Shown here piece after piece: positions 34,246 to 42,389 of a stretch of 64,000 nt of DNA. Position 1 is the first letter of the stretch. Each line of letters starts with the position of its first letter. Below the pieces are notes generated by a model. That model did no database searches. It worked only from the letters and a program-made list of their open reading frames with translations, and was not told the DNA's origin. The position numbers and the translations under genes are program-made. The DNA comes from Vibrio tubiashii ATCC 19109. Lineage in GTDB: Bacteria; Pseudomonadota; Gammaproteobacteria; Enterobacterales; Vibrionaceae. The stretch is taken from positions 620,001 to 684,000 of the forward strand of contig NZ_CP009355.1 of assembly GCF_000772105.1 (NCBI RefSeq). The letters run 5' to 3'.

Positions 34246-35561
34246 TGCGCTGACTCCTCTTTAGTCGCCGTTGCCTCTTTAAGCAGCATGCCATTGATCG
34301 CAGGCAGTAGGTCATTCAGGATTAGCTTGTCACCTTGGTTCAGGTCACCATCAATAATGACTTGATTGCCGCGACGGTAAAGGACAGTGACAGGCTGAAT
34401 TGTCAGCTTATTGGCTTCATCCATTAGGTAGATTTTGTCGCCATGAAGTGCACGCTCAGGAATCACCCAGCTTGGATTTGCTTGACCTTCGATAAACGCA
34501 CGTACAAACATCCCATTCACGAGTGGGGGGACGCTGTTAGGGTTTAGATTGCGGTAGTCTTGCTGAATCTCCAATATAACCCCAGCGGTCGCTTGGTTGG
34601 GGTCGACGGTTTCACTGATTCGGCTAACCTTTGCAGGCCAAGTTGCTTTCATGTTACCGCTGCTCAGTTCAATACTGGCGTTGATAAATGTCATGTCTGG
34701 TTGAGGGATACCAGACTCATCACGATTGAACTCACCTAAGCTTGACGCAAGGGTGTGCATATCATGAATTGAAAGTTGGGCTTCTACTTCCATCACATCC
34801 ATGCCATGCGCTGTGACCATGGTTTGCTGTAGATTCACCACTTGATTTTGTTCGATATCAACGGCGGCAATGCGCAAGTCGTAAGGCAGCTTGATGATGG
34901 TTTTTTCTAATGAGCGGTGTGCCTCTTCAACCTTAGAGGTGTTGACTTTGACCAAGGCTTCAGCGACTCGTTTTTCATCGGGCATCAATCCGATTTGGTT
35001 TTCGATATCGAGTACCAGTTTTCGTTGCGATAAAGCACTTTGTTCTTGCTGGTCAACATCAGATTGCGAAGTGAGCCCTTTTTTGCGCAGGTTCTGTTTA
35101 CGTTGTAGCTCTTTGTTTGAGATAACCAGACGATTGCTTTCAATTTTGAGTGTCTGTTTAAGATTATCTTCTTCTTGGTAAAGCTTAGCTAAAGAGGTTT
35201 GAGCAGATTTGAGGTCAGCTTGAGCTTGTACCAGTTTCAACTCGTAATCGAGTGGGTCGATACGCAGGATTTCTGTCCCTGCCTGAAGCACTTGTCCTTT
35301 CTCTAGCCTAGGGTGGCGATAAACAATTTTGCCCGTCACTTCTGCTATCGCTTTCCATTCGATTTTTGGCGCAACTTTACCAAAACCGATCGCTTTAGGT
35401 GCCATTGCGCGCAACTCTAGAGGTGTCGTTTCTACCAATCGCGCTCGGTCACCCGCGGGTTTAACCGGTAGATCGGGCTTCATTTTTACTGCTAACACTA
35501 AGGCGATGACACCAACGGCTAGCGCTGGAAAAAACAGTAGCTTCTTATTCATTTTCATCAT
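34242..35561 (-). CDS. RND efflux periplasmic adaptor, second system
   Basis: The 439-residue protein has a signal anchor (KLLFFPALAVGVIALVLAV), lipoyl half IAEVTGKIVYRHPRLEKGQV, a long coiled-coil hairpin (about residues 110-200, rich in Lys/Gln/Leu) and a beta-barrel domain. The longer hairpin than in the first adaptor suggests a different outer-membrane partner. It overlaps TetR by 4 bp and the permease by 4 bp. Three start codons lie close together (35561, 35558, 35552); the second or third may be used. Confidence 0.91.
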   Translation of the reverse strand: MMKMNKKLLFFPALAVGVIALVLAVKMKPDLPVKPAGDRARLVETTPLELRAMAPKAIGFGKVAPKIEWKAIAEVTGKIVYRHPRLEKGQVLQAGTEILRIDPLDYELKLVQAQADLKSAQTSLAKLYQEEDNLKQTLKIESNRLVISNKELQRKQNLRKKGLTSQSDVDQQEQSALSQRKLVLDIENQIGLMPDEKRVAEALVKVNTSKVEEAHRSLEKTIIKLPYDLRIAAVDIEQNQVVNLQQTMVTAHGMDVMEVEAQLSIHDMHTLASSLGEFNRDESGIPQPDMTFINASIELSSGNMKATWPAKVSRISETVDPNQATAGVILEIQQDYRNLNPNSVPPLVNGMFVRAFIEGQANPSWVIPERALHGDKIYLMDEANKLTIQPVTVLYRRGNQVIIDGDLNQGDKLILNDLLPAINGMLLKEATATKEESAQ

Positions 35562-36214
35562 TGTTGTTCCTGCTGGTCGTTGGACGTAAGAAATCCATGT
35601 GTCATTAATTTGATATTGTGTTCAAACAGTTGGTTGAGAAACTCTTCATTCAGCTCAATCCCGTGAACGGCAAGTAGGGCTGGGGGAGCAATAAAAGGAA
35701 AGACCATCAAGCTAATATAAGAGACTTTACAAAGTTTAGGGTCTGCATCTGCTCTCAATATTTTGCTGTCGACAAGCTTTTCAAACATCACCATTTGCAT
35801 TGGCTGGCTGATGTCGAAAAAGACCTTTTCTAGTAATTTCCTTTGTGTATCAGTTGCGTCCATATGCATAACTTGAGCGACTAAGCGGGGGAACTGAGGC
35901 ACTTTGATCATTTCGCGATAATAGGTTCGCATAATATCGAGAAAGTTCTTTTGTGAGCTGTCTTTAACCAGAATGTCCATCTGCTGTTTCATTGGTGCGA
36001 GGGTTTCTCGCAACATGGTTTCGAACAGACCTTCTTTATTGCCAAAGTAGTAACGGATCATTGCTACGTTGACGCCCGCTCGATTGGCAACAAGGCGCGT
36101 TGATACCTTGTCATAAGGCATAACCGTAAAGAGTTCGCGAGCGTGATGAATCAAATTTTGCCGAGCGTCAATGCTGTCACTGGGACGACCCGCTTTTCTC
36201 GTTGTCGTTGCCAC
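35558..36214 (-). CDS. TetR/AcrR-family regulator of the RND operon
   Basis: I prefer GTG 36214 (VATTTRKAGRPSDSIDA), which has GAGG 8 bases before it; the longer ATG 36259 frame would place the likely -10 TATAAT inside the gene. The protein is then 218 aa. The TetR HTH reads VSTRLVANRAGVNVAMIRYY at about residues 36-55, followed by FGNKEGLFETML, with a larger helical ligand domain after it. It is the first gene of the operon, overlaps the adaptor and presumably represses its own operon until a pump substrate binds. Confidence 0.88.
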   Translation of the reverse strand: MATTTRKAGRPSDSIDARQNLIHHARELFTVMPYDKVSTRLVANRAGVNVAMIRYYFGNKEGLFETMLRETLAPMKQQMDILVKDSSQKNFLDIMRTYYREMIKVPQFPRLVAQVMHMDATDTQRKLLEKVFFDISQPMQMVMFEKLVDSKILRADADPKLCKVSYISLMVFPFIAPPALLAVHGIELNEEFLNQLFEHNIKLMTHGFLTSNDQQEQQ

Positions 36215-36346
36215 GCTTATTACCTCAAAATTAAACATTCGATTAATTATAGAGTGCATGCTAAGTATTCGATATGACTTAAATTAATCAATATTTAAAC
36301 AAGTGATTAATTAGTGGGCTTGTTGAGATAAGTAAAAATAGCGGAC

Positions 36347-36380
36347 AGAAAAATGCCCGCATAGCAGCTACTAAGCGGGC
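36347..36380 (-). terminator. Minus-strand terminator with no CDS in front of it
   Basis: On the minus strand GCCCGC-n14-GCGGGC (36355-36380), with a nested UAG/CUA pairing, is followed by ATTTTT. No minus-strand gene lies between it and the terminator at 37059-37093, so it may end a small RNA. Confidence 0.65.
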
Positions 36381-36467
36381 GAAAAGTCAAAAATAGTTGT
36401 TGTATATTTGGAAGTTGTTGGTTCTATATCCATATCTGAGCTGTTATGAAGAATCTGTGGTTATTAG
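36347..36467 (-). ncRNA. Candidate small RNA of about 120 nt
   Basis: A plausible promoter stands on the minus strand: -35 TTAAGC (36497-36502), 17-bp spacer, -10 TATAAA (36474-36479). A start near 36467 would give a transcript of about 120 nt ending at the terminator at 36347-36380. The body has no good ORF and an A/C-rich unpaired stretch (CAACAACTTCC, ACAACAACTATTTTTG) before the terminator, as in Hfq-binding sRNAs. It lies about 130 bp upstream of the TetR/RND operon. Inferred only. Confidence 0.45.
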
Positions 36468-36646
36468 CAGTTCTTTATATCAGTGTAACCAATGCTGCTT
36501 AAGTTAACACTTTTGTCATGAGCTGATAATTATTAAAAGTGCAAAGATAATTTTCACTTATGAAATGTACGGGCTACAGCTAGAAAGCCCCTTTTTGAAG
36601 TGATCTTCGTGCTATAGTGTTGGCAAATCAAGTAGTACAGGTGTTG

Positions 36647-37042
36647 ATGGCTATGCCTATTTTCAGAACCTTTTTTAAGCGCAGAGCGCTGCGGAAAATG
36701 ATTGCTCAGATGACCCCCGCTTTAATTAAGGGGTATGGGTCACGAGACTTTTACTCTGCTGGTCAAGTTTTTCAGGCCGCAAGCTCCGTTGAGACTTCCA
36801 AACGTTACTTTCACTATAACCTTGCGTTGTTTTGTAATGAGCTCACTAGCGAGCAAAGTGACAAGTTTGAACTTAGCCAATCTCAGTTAGATGCTTTACG
36901 CAAAGAACTAAGCCATAAAATCTTCGCTGGAGCGGAGTATACGGCGATGGATGTGCTCAAGCTAGCGAGCCCTTCTTCTTGGAAAGGCGGAAGCATAGAA
37001 GACAGCATGGCGAATCACTATGGAATGAATAGCCGTTACTAA
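36647..37042 (+). CDS. DUF6559-like small basic protein
   Basis: I choose ATG 36647 (MAMPIFRTFFKRRALRKM); the TTG at 36617 adds ten hydrophobic residues but lacks an SD, and ATG 36653 is also possible. The 131-residue protein is mostly helical, strongly basic at its N-terminus, and contains YFHYNLALFCNEL and YTAMDVLKLASPSSW. I believe this is the Vibrio family now called DUF6559, but that is from memory. It is monocistronic with a terminator shared with the glycoside hydrolase gene. The function is unknown. Confidence 0.65.
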   Translation: MAMPIFRTFFKRRALRKMIAQMTPALIKGYGSRDFYSAGQVFQAASSVETSKRYFHYNLALFCNELTSEQSDKFELSQSQLDALRKELSHKIFAGAEYTAMDVLKLASPSSWKGGSIEDSMANHYGMNSRY

Positions 37043-37058
37043 GCAGTAAGCTTGACCG

Positions 37059-37093
37059 AAAAAGGATTAATACAGTGGTATTAATCCTTTTTT
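37059..37093. terminator. Bidirectional terminator
   Basis: AAAAAGGATTAATAC-n4-GTATTAATCC is followed by TTTTTT. Its 15-bp stem and A/T flanks can end both the rightward small gene and the leftward glycoside hydrolase operon. Confidence 0.88.
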
Positions 37094-37098
37094 CGTTA

Positions 37099-39378
37099 TT
37101 ACTTCAGTTCTAAAGGCTTCCACTTCATCGTTTTATTGCCTTCGAGCAAAGCCAATATAGACTGTGGCTCAAGCTTGTATTTGTCTAGTTCAACTTCTTT
37201 GTCTGAGAAGTTAGCAATTATCTTACTGCCATCAGAAAAGGTCGTTTGCTGTACCTTGCCATCTTCCGTTAACCACTCAAAACGGTTTAACTGCTTATCC
37301 CAAAGCGCCTGATGTAGAGGCTTAAAACCTGATTGGTAGTGTTTAAGCTGCACCAATCTCTTGCTGTTTGGTGACAAAGCTTCGTCTCTACTGAGATGAA
37401 CCATCGCGGGAACATTGTAAAGCATAGCTGTTAGGTCACGCTCGATTTTAACATCGCTGAATTTGAGACTATCAGAGTGCCAATGGTGACTGTTTATCAC
37501 CTCATCGTGAAAGACGGCTTGGTAGAGCGGAATACGATATTGAGGAGCAAAGAGTAAGGTTTTATAGGGCTCTTTAACTTTTGCTGGCTTGAAAAAGAAA
37601 TCTGGCTTGTGATCTGGATACCAACGTCCCAGGTAGTAGGGTGAGTGAGTATCGCGTTTCATCTCTTTATCACTCCAACCAAACCCAATCGTTTCTAAAC
37701 CATGAGCAAAAGCAATGCCTGAGGTGGTGAGTGCGTTACCATCTTCTGAACCGAGTACGACGTTGTTATTGTCGGCAATAGACCGCATTCGTGAATTAAA
37801 CCCGCGTAGCATATCAGATTCGCTTGTCTTCAAGTTGTAGTCCTCACGTGCCATTGCAGTGGCATCGACATCAATGAACAAACTATCAAACTGACCAAAA
37901 TGGAGAATGTCTGAAATTCGTTTGCTTACGTATTCTGTTTCACAAAGTGGGTTGAGATAATAGCCGTTACCACGAAAGCCTTTCTTCTTTGAACCATCTG
38001 CAAGTTCGATAGCGCATGTGTTGCGAATTTGGTCAGGGAGCTGTGCAGTAAGCCATCCATCATTGAGCCCAAGTGGTATCGCAGTATTGTATGAATCATA
38101 AGTACCGACTAAATAGCCGGCTTGCTTGGCTCGTTGAATGACTTCTGGTTGGTAGAAGGCGGGCATCCAGTTATCAAAACCGAGCCATAAGTGGGTTAAA
38201 CCTGACGATTTAAGGTTTTTTACCATATCGGTTGAGATAGCTTGTCCCCATCGCTGTGGATCAATGAGGTATTGTCCAGCGTGAATGCTTAGCCATTGTT
38301 TCTTTTGCTGAGCGGTTTTAAATTGCGCTTCAATGGCATTGTTGACCATAGTTGGGGCTGGGGCGTTAAACTTTGTATTAAGGGCGAGGTTGATAGAGTC
38401 TACCAGCAACTGTTTGTGATAGTGACTCAGCCAATCCTTGCCTTTGACCAGACCTTGCAACTCTTTTCTGGCTGATTTTTCTATCGCAAGCTGAGCGCGC
38501 TTAAACAACCACGAGTGTAAACCCCACCAATCAGTGACGTCTTGAACACTAATTCCATCGGAACCAAATAGATACACTTGGCTAGCGCCAACAAGCTTTT
38601 CGATGTTTGGGTTAGCTTGCTTTTTCTCGGCCAGAGTAGAGCTAAAGTCATTACTGATTCGCCACTGGCGATACTGCTTTGCTCCACTTAACCAATCATC
38701 ACCAATGCTAACGGAGAAAGTGAAAGGCTGTTTAGAATTGAGGGAGGTAAATTGATGCGCAGCTCTCATATCGAGTTTGTCAGCGACTTGGGGAAAAGAT
38801 AGCGCGTTATTGGTTGCTGTTACCATGTGCCAGCTAATGTATTGAGAGCCCTGCTTAGCGGTCCAAAAAGGCATTTTTAGATCTTGAGTGGTGTTAGAGC
38901 CATCACGGCTCTCAGATAGGTATTTGATCCATTCAGGGCTTGAGGTTGGAACCCGCATACCTTCACTAAAAGGTAAATAGAGCTCCTGTGCATCTTCTTC
39001 CGCTAGGTTATACCAACTCAGGGTAATGGGCTGGTCTCTTATCACGGTTTGATTTTCAGCAAGGCGGAAAGACAAGCTCAGAGTTGACGCTAATTTTGCA
39101 TCTACTCTGATGTTGCTCGGTTTTAAAATCCATTGAAAGTGAGTGTTAGAAAGCTGCTCTAGCTTTACGGCCTGCTGACTGACACCATCAATTTGCAGAC
39201 CTGCTTGGTTGACCGATTGATTGTTCCACTTTATCGCCAGTGAGTTAGGTTCGATGTTCACTGATTGCGAGTCAGTTATGAGTGAGATGCTGTCAACTGA
39301 TGATGTAGCCAGTGAAGCAGATGATAACAATAGGCTAGCTATGGTTGATAGGATTAAGGTGGTTGGTTTATAAGGCAT
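37099..39378 (-). CDS. Secreted glycoside hydrolase-like protein, last gene of the vxr operon
   Basis: The 759-residue protein has a signal peptide (LILSTIASLLLSSASLA), an N-terminal beta-sandwich of about 200 residues and a TIM-barrel-like region (residues 370-620). FDSLFIDVDATAM and VVLGSEDGN hold candidate catalytic acid residues, an arrangement like GH101-type and DUF5696 glycosidases. The 62-bp gap after the DUF2861 gene and the shared strand put it in the vxrABC transcript, at the place of the vxrD/vxrE genes of V. cholerae. A cell-wall or glycan substrate is inferred. Confidence 0.7.
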   Translation of the reverse strand: MPYKPTTLILSTIASLLLSSASLATSSVDSISLITDSQSVNIEPNSLAIKWNNQSVNQAGLQIDGVSQQAVKLEQLSNTHFQWILKPSNIRVDAKLASTLSLSFRLAENQTVIRDQPITLSWYNLAEEDAQELYLPFSEGMRVPTSSPEWIKYLSESRDGSNTTQDLKMPFWTAKQGSQYISWHMVTATNNALSFPQVADKLDMRAAHQFTSLNSKQPFTFSVSIGDDWLSGAKQYRQWRISNDFSSTLAEKKQANPNIEKLVGASQVYLFGSDGISVQDVTDWWGLHSWLFKRAQLAIEKSARKELQGLVKGKDWLSHYHKQLLVDSINLALNTKFNAPAPTMVNNAIEAQFKTAQQKKQWLSIHAGQYLIDPQRWGQAISTDMVKNLKSSGLTHLWLGFDNWMPAFYQPEVIQRAKQAGYLVGTYDSYNTAIPLGLNDGWLTAQLPDQIRNTCAIELADGSKKKGFRGNGYYLNPLCETEYVSKRISDILHFGQFDSLFIDVDATAMAREDYNLKTSESDMLRGFNSRMRSIADNNNVVLGSEDGNALTTSGIAFAHGLETIGFGWSDKEMKRDTHSPYYLGRWYPDHKPDFFFKPAKVKEPYKTLLFAPQYRIPLYQAVFHDEVINSHHWHSDSLKFSDVKIERDLTAMLYNVPAMVHLSRDEALSPNSKRLVQLKHYQSGFKPLHQALWDKQLNRFEWLTEDGKVQQTTFSDGSKIIANFSDKEVELDKYKLEPQSILALLEGNKTMKWKPLELK

Positions 39379-39440
39379 ATTTTACGTCGTGTTGTTTTCA
39401 ATATGCCTATTACACATTAGCGGATGTTTAAATTTGTCAC

Positions 39441-40280
39441 CTATTTGTCTCTATTAGAGAAGGGCAACGAGATTCGATGAATATACTCAACTTTTACTCC
39501 AGGCTGGTACTCAAAAATGAGTGTGGAGGCACTTAAGTGGCGAGCATTGGGTGGGGGTTGCAGTTGCTCTAGAGTTATCTTCTTGCTCGTCACTTCTAGT
39601 GCTTTTTTGTTCTTTACTTGATTGTACTCGGAATCAAACCATTGGAGATTCACAACCGGTTTCGCACAGCCGTTATTTAGTTGAGGAAGGCTCGCTTGAA
39701 TCACAGAACTATCCATTGTTGAACGATTAAGCCAGTGGTTGCTATCGTAACGAGAAACAACAACAGGCAACTCGTTGCGATTGTATTTTAAATAGTAGAC
39801 TCCCGCCTCAGGAGAAGTAATGAGTTCGTTGGTTTCCCATTCCTGATAATTCTTGTGAGGTTCAACCTCTCCAGATAATAGAGATATTCCTTGTGGGGTG
39901 ACGAGCGAGAAATGACCACCTTGTTGTGTTTCTTCTGTCGAGACCTTAATTTGGTAGCCGCTGCTAGAGAAACCGCTACGACTGATAAAAGAGAGTGTTA
40001 ACCGAGGAGGCATCGCAGACAAACTTGTATCAAGCTGATGACCGCAGTTTGATTGTGCCAATATGGCTTCTTTAACGGGTTGCCAATGTATGGGGTCAAT
40101 GTGATTCTGACTCAGTGCTAGAGTGAGTTCTTGCCATGCTCGTCTCGGCTGCTTTTCGAGTAGAGCCTCCATGGTCGATTGCATTGGCGTATTGCGGAAC
40201 CACGTAGCGTCGTTTGCCGAACAAAAAGGAGTAACGAAAGCAATCAGCAGTGGTGTCACTATCCAAGTCTTATAACTCAT
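39441..40280 (-). CDS. vxrC: DUF2861 family periplasmic protein VxrC
   Basis: ATG 40280 (MSYKTWIVTPLLIAFVTPFC) overlaps the response-regulator stop as ATGA and starts a signal peptide; the protein is 279 aa. It is beta-rich (RLTLSFISRSGFSSSGYQIK, VYYLKYNRNELPVVVSRYD) with one cysteine pair (SNCGH and NGCAKP). DUF2861 proteins are encoded next to the VxrAB sensor system in vibrios. The function is unknown; a periplasmic partner of the sensor or envelope is plausible. Confidence 0.82.
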   Translation of the reverse strand: MSYKTWIVTPLLIAFVTPFCSANDATWFRNTPMQSTMEALLEKQPRRAWQELTLALSQNHIDPIHWQPVKEAILAQSNCGHQLDTSLSAMPPRLTLSFISRSGFSSSGYQIKVSTEETQQGGHFSLVTPQGISLLSGEVEPHKNYQEWETNELITSPEAGVYYLKYNRNELPVVVSRYDSNHWLNRSTMDSSVIQASLPQLNNGCAKPVVNLQWFDSEYNQVKNKKALEVTSKKITLEQLQPPPNARHLSASTLIFEYQPGVKVEYIHRISLPFSNRDK

Positions 40281-40924
40281 GAGTTTTCCACCAATCGATA
40301 TCCTACACCGCGATGTGTTTCTATCTCTAAACACGGTAAGGTATTACGTAGCTTTAAGATATGGTTGTCTACGGTTCGGGTTGTGGGAAAGGCTTGGTAA
40401 CCCCAGACCTTATTAAGTAGCTCTTCACGATGGAAAACACGACCTTGATTTTGAATTAAGAGAACGAGAAGTTGAAACTCCTTCGGTTTCAGGGTGACTG
40501 GTTTATCTTGGTCGAGCACCTGTCGCATAGATACATCAATAGAAAGGGTTTTATAAGCGATCGTACTTGAGCCCAGAGGACGAAGTTGGGTAACGATACG
40601 GGCTAAGAGTTCTTCTTGTGCAAAGGGCTTAGTCATATAGTCTTTCGCACCACACATTAGCCCTTCAACGCGTTGCTCAACCTCGATTTTGGCTGTTAGC
40701 ACAATGACAGGCAGTGCCTTCGTTTGTAACCAAGTGGGTAAGTGATTAAGGCTGTCGCCATCTTGAAGTTGGCGATCTAAAATCACGAGATCAGCACTAA
40801 ACCAATGTTTTCCTGCCTCTTTAGCGTTGGTAACCCAAGTACAATGATACCCATTGGATTGTAAGAAGGTTTGGACTCCTTGACCGAGTAGTTGATCATC
40901 TTCAACTAGCAGGATTGAATTCAT
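40277..40924 (-). CDS. vxrB: OmpR-family response regulator VxrB (WigR/VbrR)
   Basis: ATG 40924 (MNSILLVEDDQLLGQGVQTF) overlaps the kinase stop as ATGA; a longer upstream frame inside the kinase gene is a shadow. The 215-residue protein has a receiver domain (phospho-acceptor Asp in VILDRQLQDGD, switch residues TAKIE, Lys in MTKPF) and an OmpR winged helix (LKPKEFQLLVLLIQNQGRVF, VWGYQAFPTTRTVDNHILKL). VxrB activates cell-wall, T6SS and biofilm genes in V. cholerae, and a beta-lactamase in V. parahaemolyticus. Confidence 0.9.
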   Translation of the reverse strand: MNSILLVEDDQLLGQGVQTFLQSNGYHCTWVTNAKEAGKHWFSADLVILDRQLQDGDSLNHLPTWLQTKALPVIVLTAKIEVEQRVEGLMCGAKDYMTKPFAQEELLARIVTQLRPLGSSTIAYKTLSIDVSMRQVLDQDKPVTLKPKEFQLLVLLIQNQGRVFHREELLNKVWGYQAFPTTRTVDNHILKLRNTLPCLEIETHRGVGYRLVENS

Positions 40925-42297
40925 AGAGGCAGCTCCAAAGTAATACGTGTTGGGTTGGTGTTGATGATGACTTTTCCACCGAGGTGTGACATCAGGTGGC
41001 GAACCAAACTCAGACCGATGCCCATATTGCTGTCTTGATTGGTGTTTTGCTTCATTCTTATACGGTTCCAATAGGAAGGAAATTGCCCAGTATCGGTAAC
41101 GGTAATACAGAGCTTCTCATTGACAGAAACATGGATTTTAATCGGAGCCTTACCATGCTGTTTGGCATTCATTATTAGGTTGTTCAAACAGATGGTAAGC
41201 CAGTAGAAGGGAAGTGTGAGTTGCTTGTCTTCATCCAAATCGAATTCAACGCCCTGTCCAGAGCAAGTATGTTCTAACCATTCACTCAAATAGGCTTCTT
41301 GATTGGCATCGTTGTAGTTTTCTTTTGAACTCAAGTAGCCCTTGCTGGCTTCGGTGAGTTGCGCTAGGCGTTGGTAGTCTTCCAATAAACGCCACATAGC
41401 CTGTTGTGAGTTATCATTCAGCGAATCAAACTCTTGGCGAAAAAGGTCGACTGTCATGCCTAGGCTCGCAATAGGAGTACGTAGTTCATGTGTCAGTAAC
41501 TGTAAGATAAAACGTTTGTTGCGATTTTGCTGACGTTTTAGATAAAGAGTGCGAGCTAACAATAAAGCCAAAACTAAAGAGAAGATGGAAGCGAGTATCG
41601 CTGCAATATATCCATTGGACTGAGCTTTAGCGATACACAAGTTGCTGTAGCGAAAATCACACTGGTTGCCATTAATCGTGATCGCAAACTGCTGTGCAAC
41701 AGGCTGCCAATCTTTGTTTGGAATCTTTTTCCAACCCTGCTCTCCATTTAGCCATAGCGCATCGGGTTCTAGCCAAGCTCGGTAACCTTTCAGTAACGCG
41801 TCTCGTCCAGAATCTGAAATCTGATTAAATACATTTCGTAGTGGATGTGATGGATTGTCACCGGATAACCAAAGCGCAAGTTGGCCGTTAACTGGTTTGA
41901 TGTTTTCGAAGTAGCGCTCGACAAAAGTGCCTCCAGCTGGGTGGCGTTTCGGGTTTTCCTCAAACCACGAGTCAGGGATCGCTTTCTCGTTGCAAACATA
42001 AAGCTCAAACTCAACCGCGCTTTCTAGAGTTGGATTATAGGCAGAAGGCGTCTGACACTGTTGTTTGATTGTTGAAAGCACCTCAATGTCTGCCCACGAA
42101 AACTGGCTAAAATCAGGATATTGACTCTCTGATGTCAGTAGGTCACTTGGATAACGCGACAGTTCTTCTTGCGACAGAGTCAATTGAGCATTGGACCAAC
42201 TACTTTGGTAAAACTGCTGCCATGTTTGCTGCAAAGATGCCTTAGCATCGAAAGCAAACAAGACGAAGAAGAAAGTAGCGTATAAGCGTAGGGGCAT
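40921..42297 (-). CDS. vxrA: Sensor histidine kinase VxrA (WigK/VbrK), DUF3404 sensor
   Basis: The 458-residue protein has a signal peptide (LYATFFFVLFAFDAKA), a periplasmic domain of about 200 residues with the DUF3404 pattern (QQFYQSSWSNAQLTLSQEEL, FVERYFENIKPVNGQLALWL), one transmembrane helix (YIAAILASIFSLVLALLLAR) and a kinase core. The H-box reads LLTHELRTPIASLG, the N-box LNNLIMNAKQHG and the G-box NMGIGLSLVRHLM. VxrA senses cell-wall damage, including beta-lactams, and phosphorylates VxrB. It heads the operon. Confidence 0.92.
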   Translation of the reverse strand: MPLRLYATFFFVLFAFDAKASLQQTWQQFYQSSWSNAQLTLSQEELSRYPSDLLTSESQYPDFSQFSWADIEVLSTIKQQCQTPSAYNPTLESAVEFELYVCNEKAIPDSWFEENPKRHPAGGTFVERYFENIKPVNGQLALWLSGDNPSHPLRNVFNQISDSGRDALLKGYRAWLEPDALWLNGEQGWKKIPNKDWQPVAQQFAITINGNQCDFRYSNLCIAKAQSNGYIAAILASIFSLVLALLLARTLYLKRQQNRNKRFILQLLTHELRTPIASLGMTVDLFRQEFDSLNDNSQQAMWRLLEDYQRLAQLTEASKGYLSSKENYNDANQEAYLSEWLEHTCSGQGVEFDLDEDKQLTLPFYWLTICLNNLIMNAKQHGKAPIKIHVSVNEKLCITVTDTGQFPSYWNRIRMKQNTNQDSNMGIGLSLVRHLMSHLGGKVIINTNPTRITLELPL

Positions 42298-42389
42298 TAA
42301 AAACCATTAACCAAATGAAGGGGCTCCCACAAATGTTAGCGACTTTTTAGCGAGATTTGTAACCTCAGTGTCAACAAAATATACGCGGA

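Larger units (their letters stand above)
36215..36646. other. Spacer between TetR/RND operon and DUF6559-like gene
   Basis: This 432-bp non-coding stretch holds the TetR promoter (TATAAT complement near 36245-36250), the candidate sRNA with its terminator, and the promoter of the rightward small gene. No protein-coding ORF with a ribosome site was seen in it. Confidence 0.5.

Noticed and set aside
40925..41071. N-terminal extension of the response regulator into the kinase gene
   Set aside because: The extra 49 residues are the kinase sequence in another frame; the ATGA overlap at 40921-40924 marks the real start.
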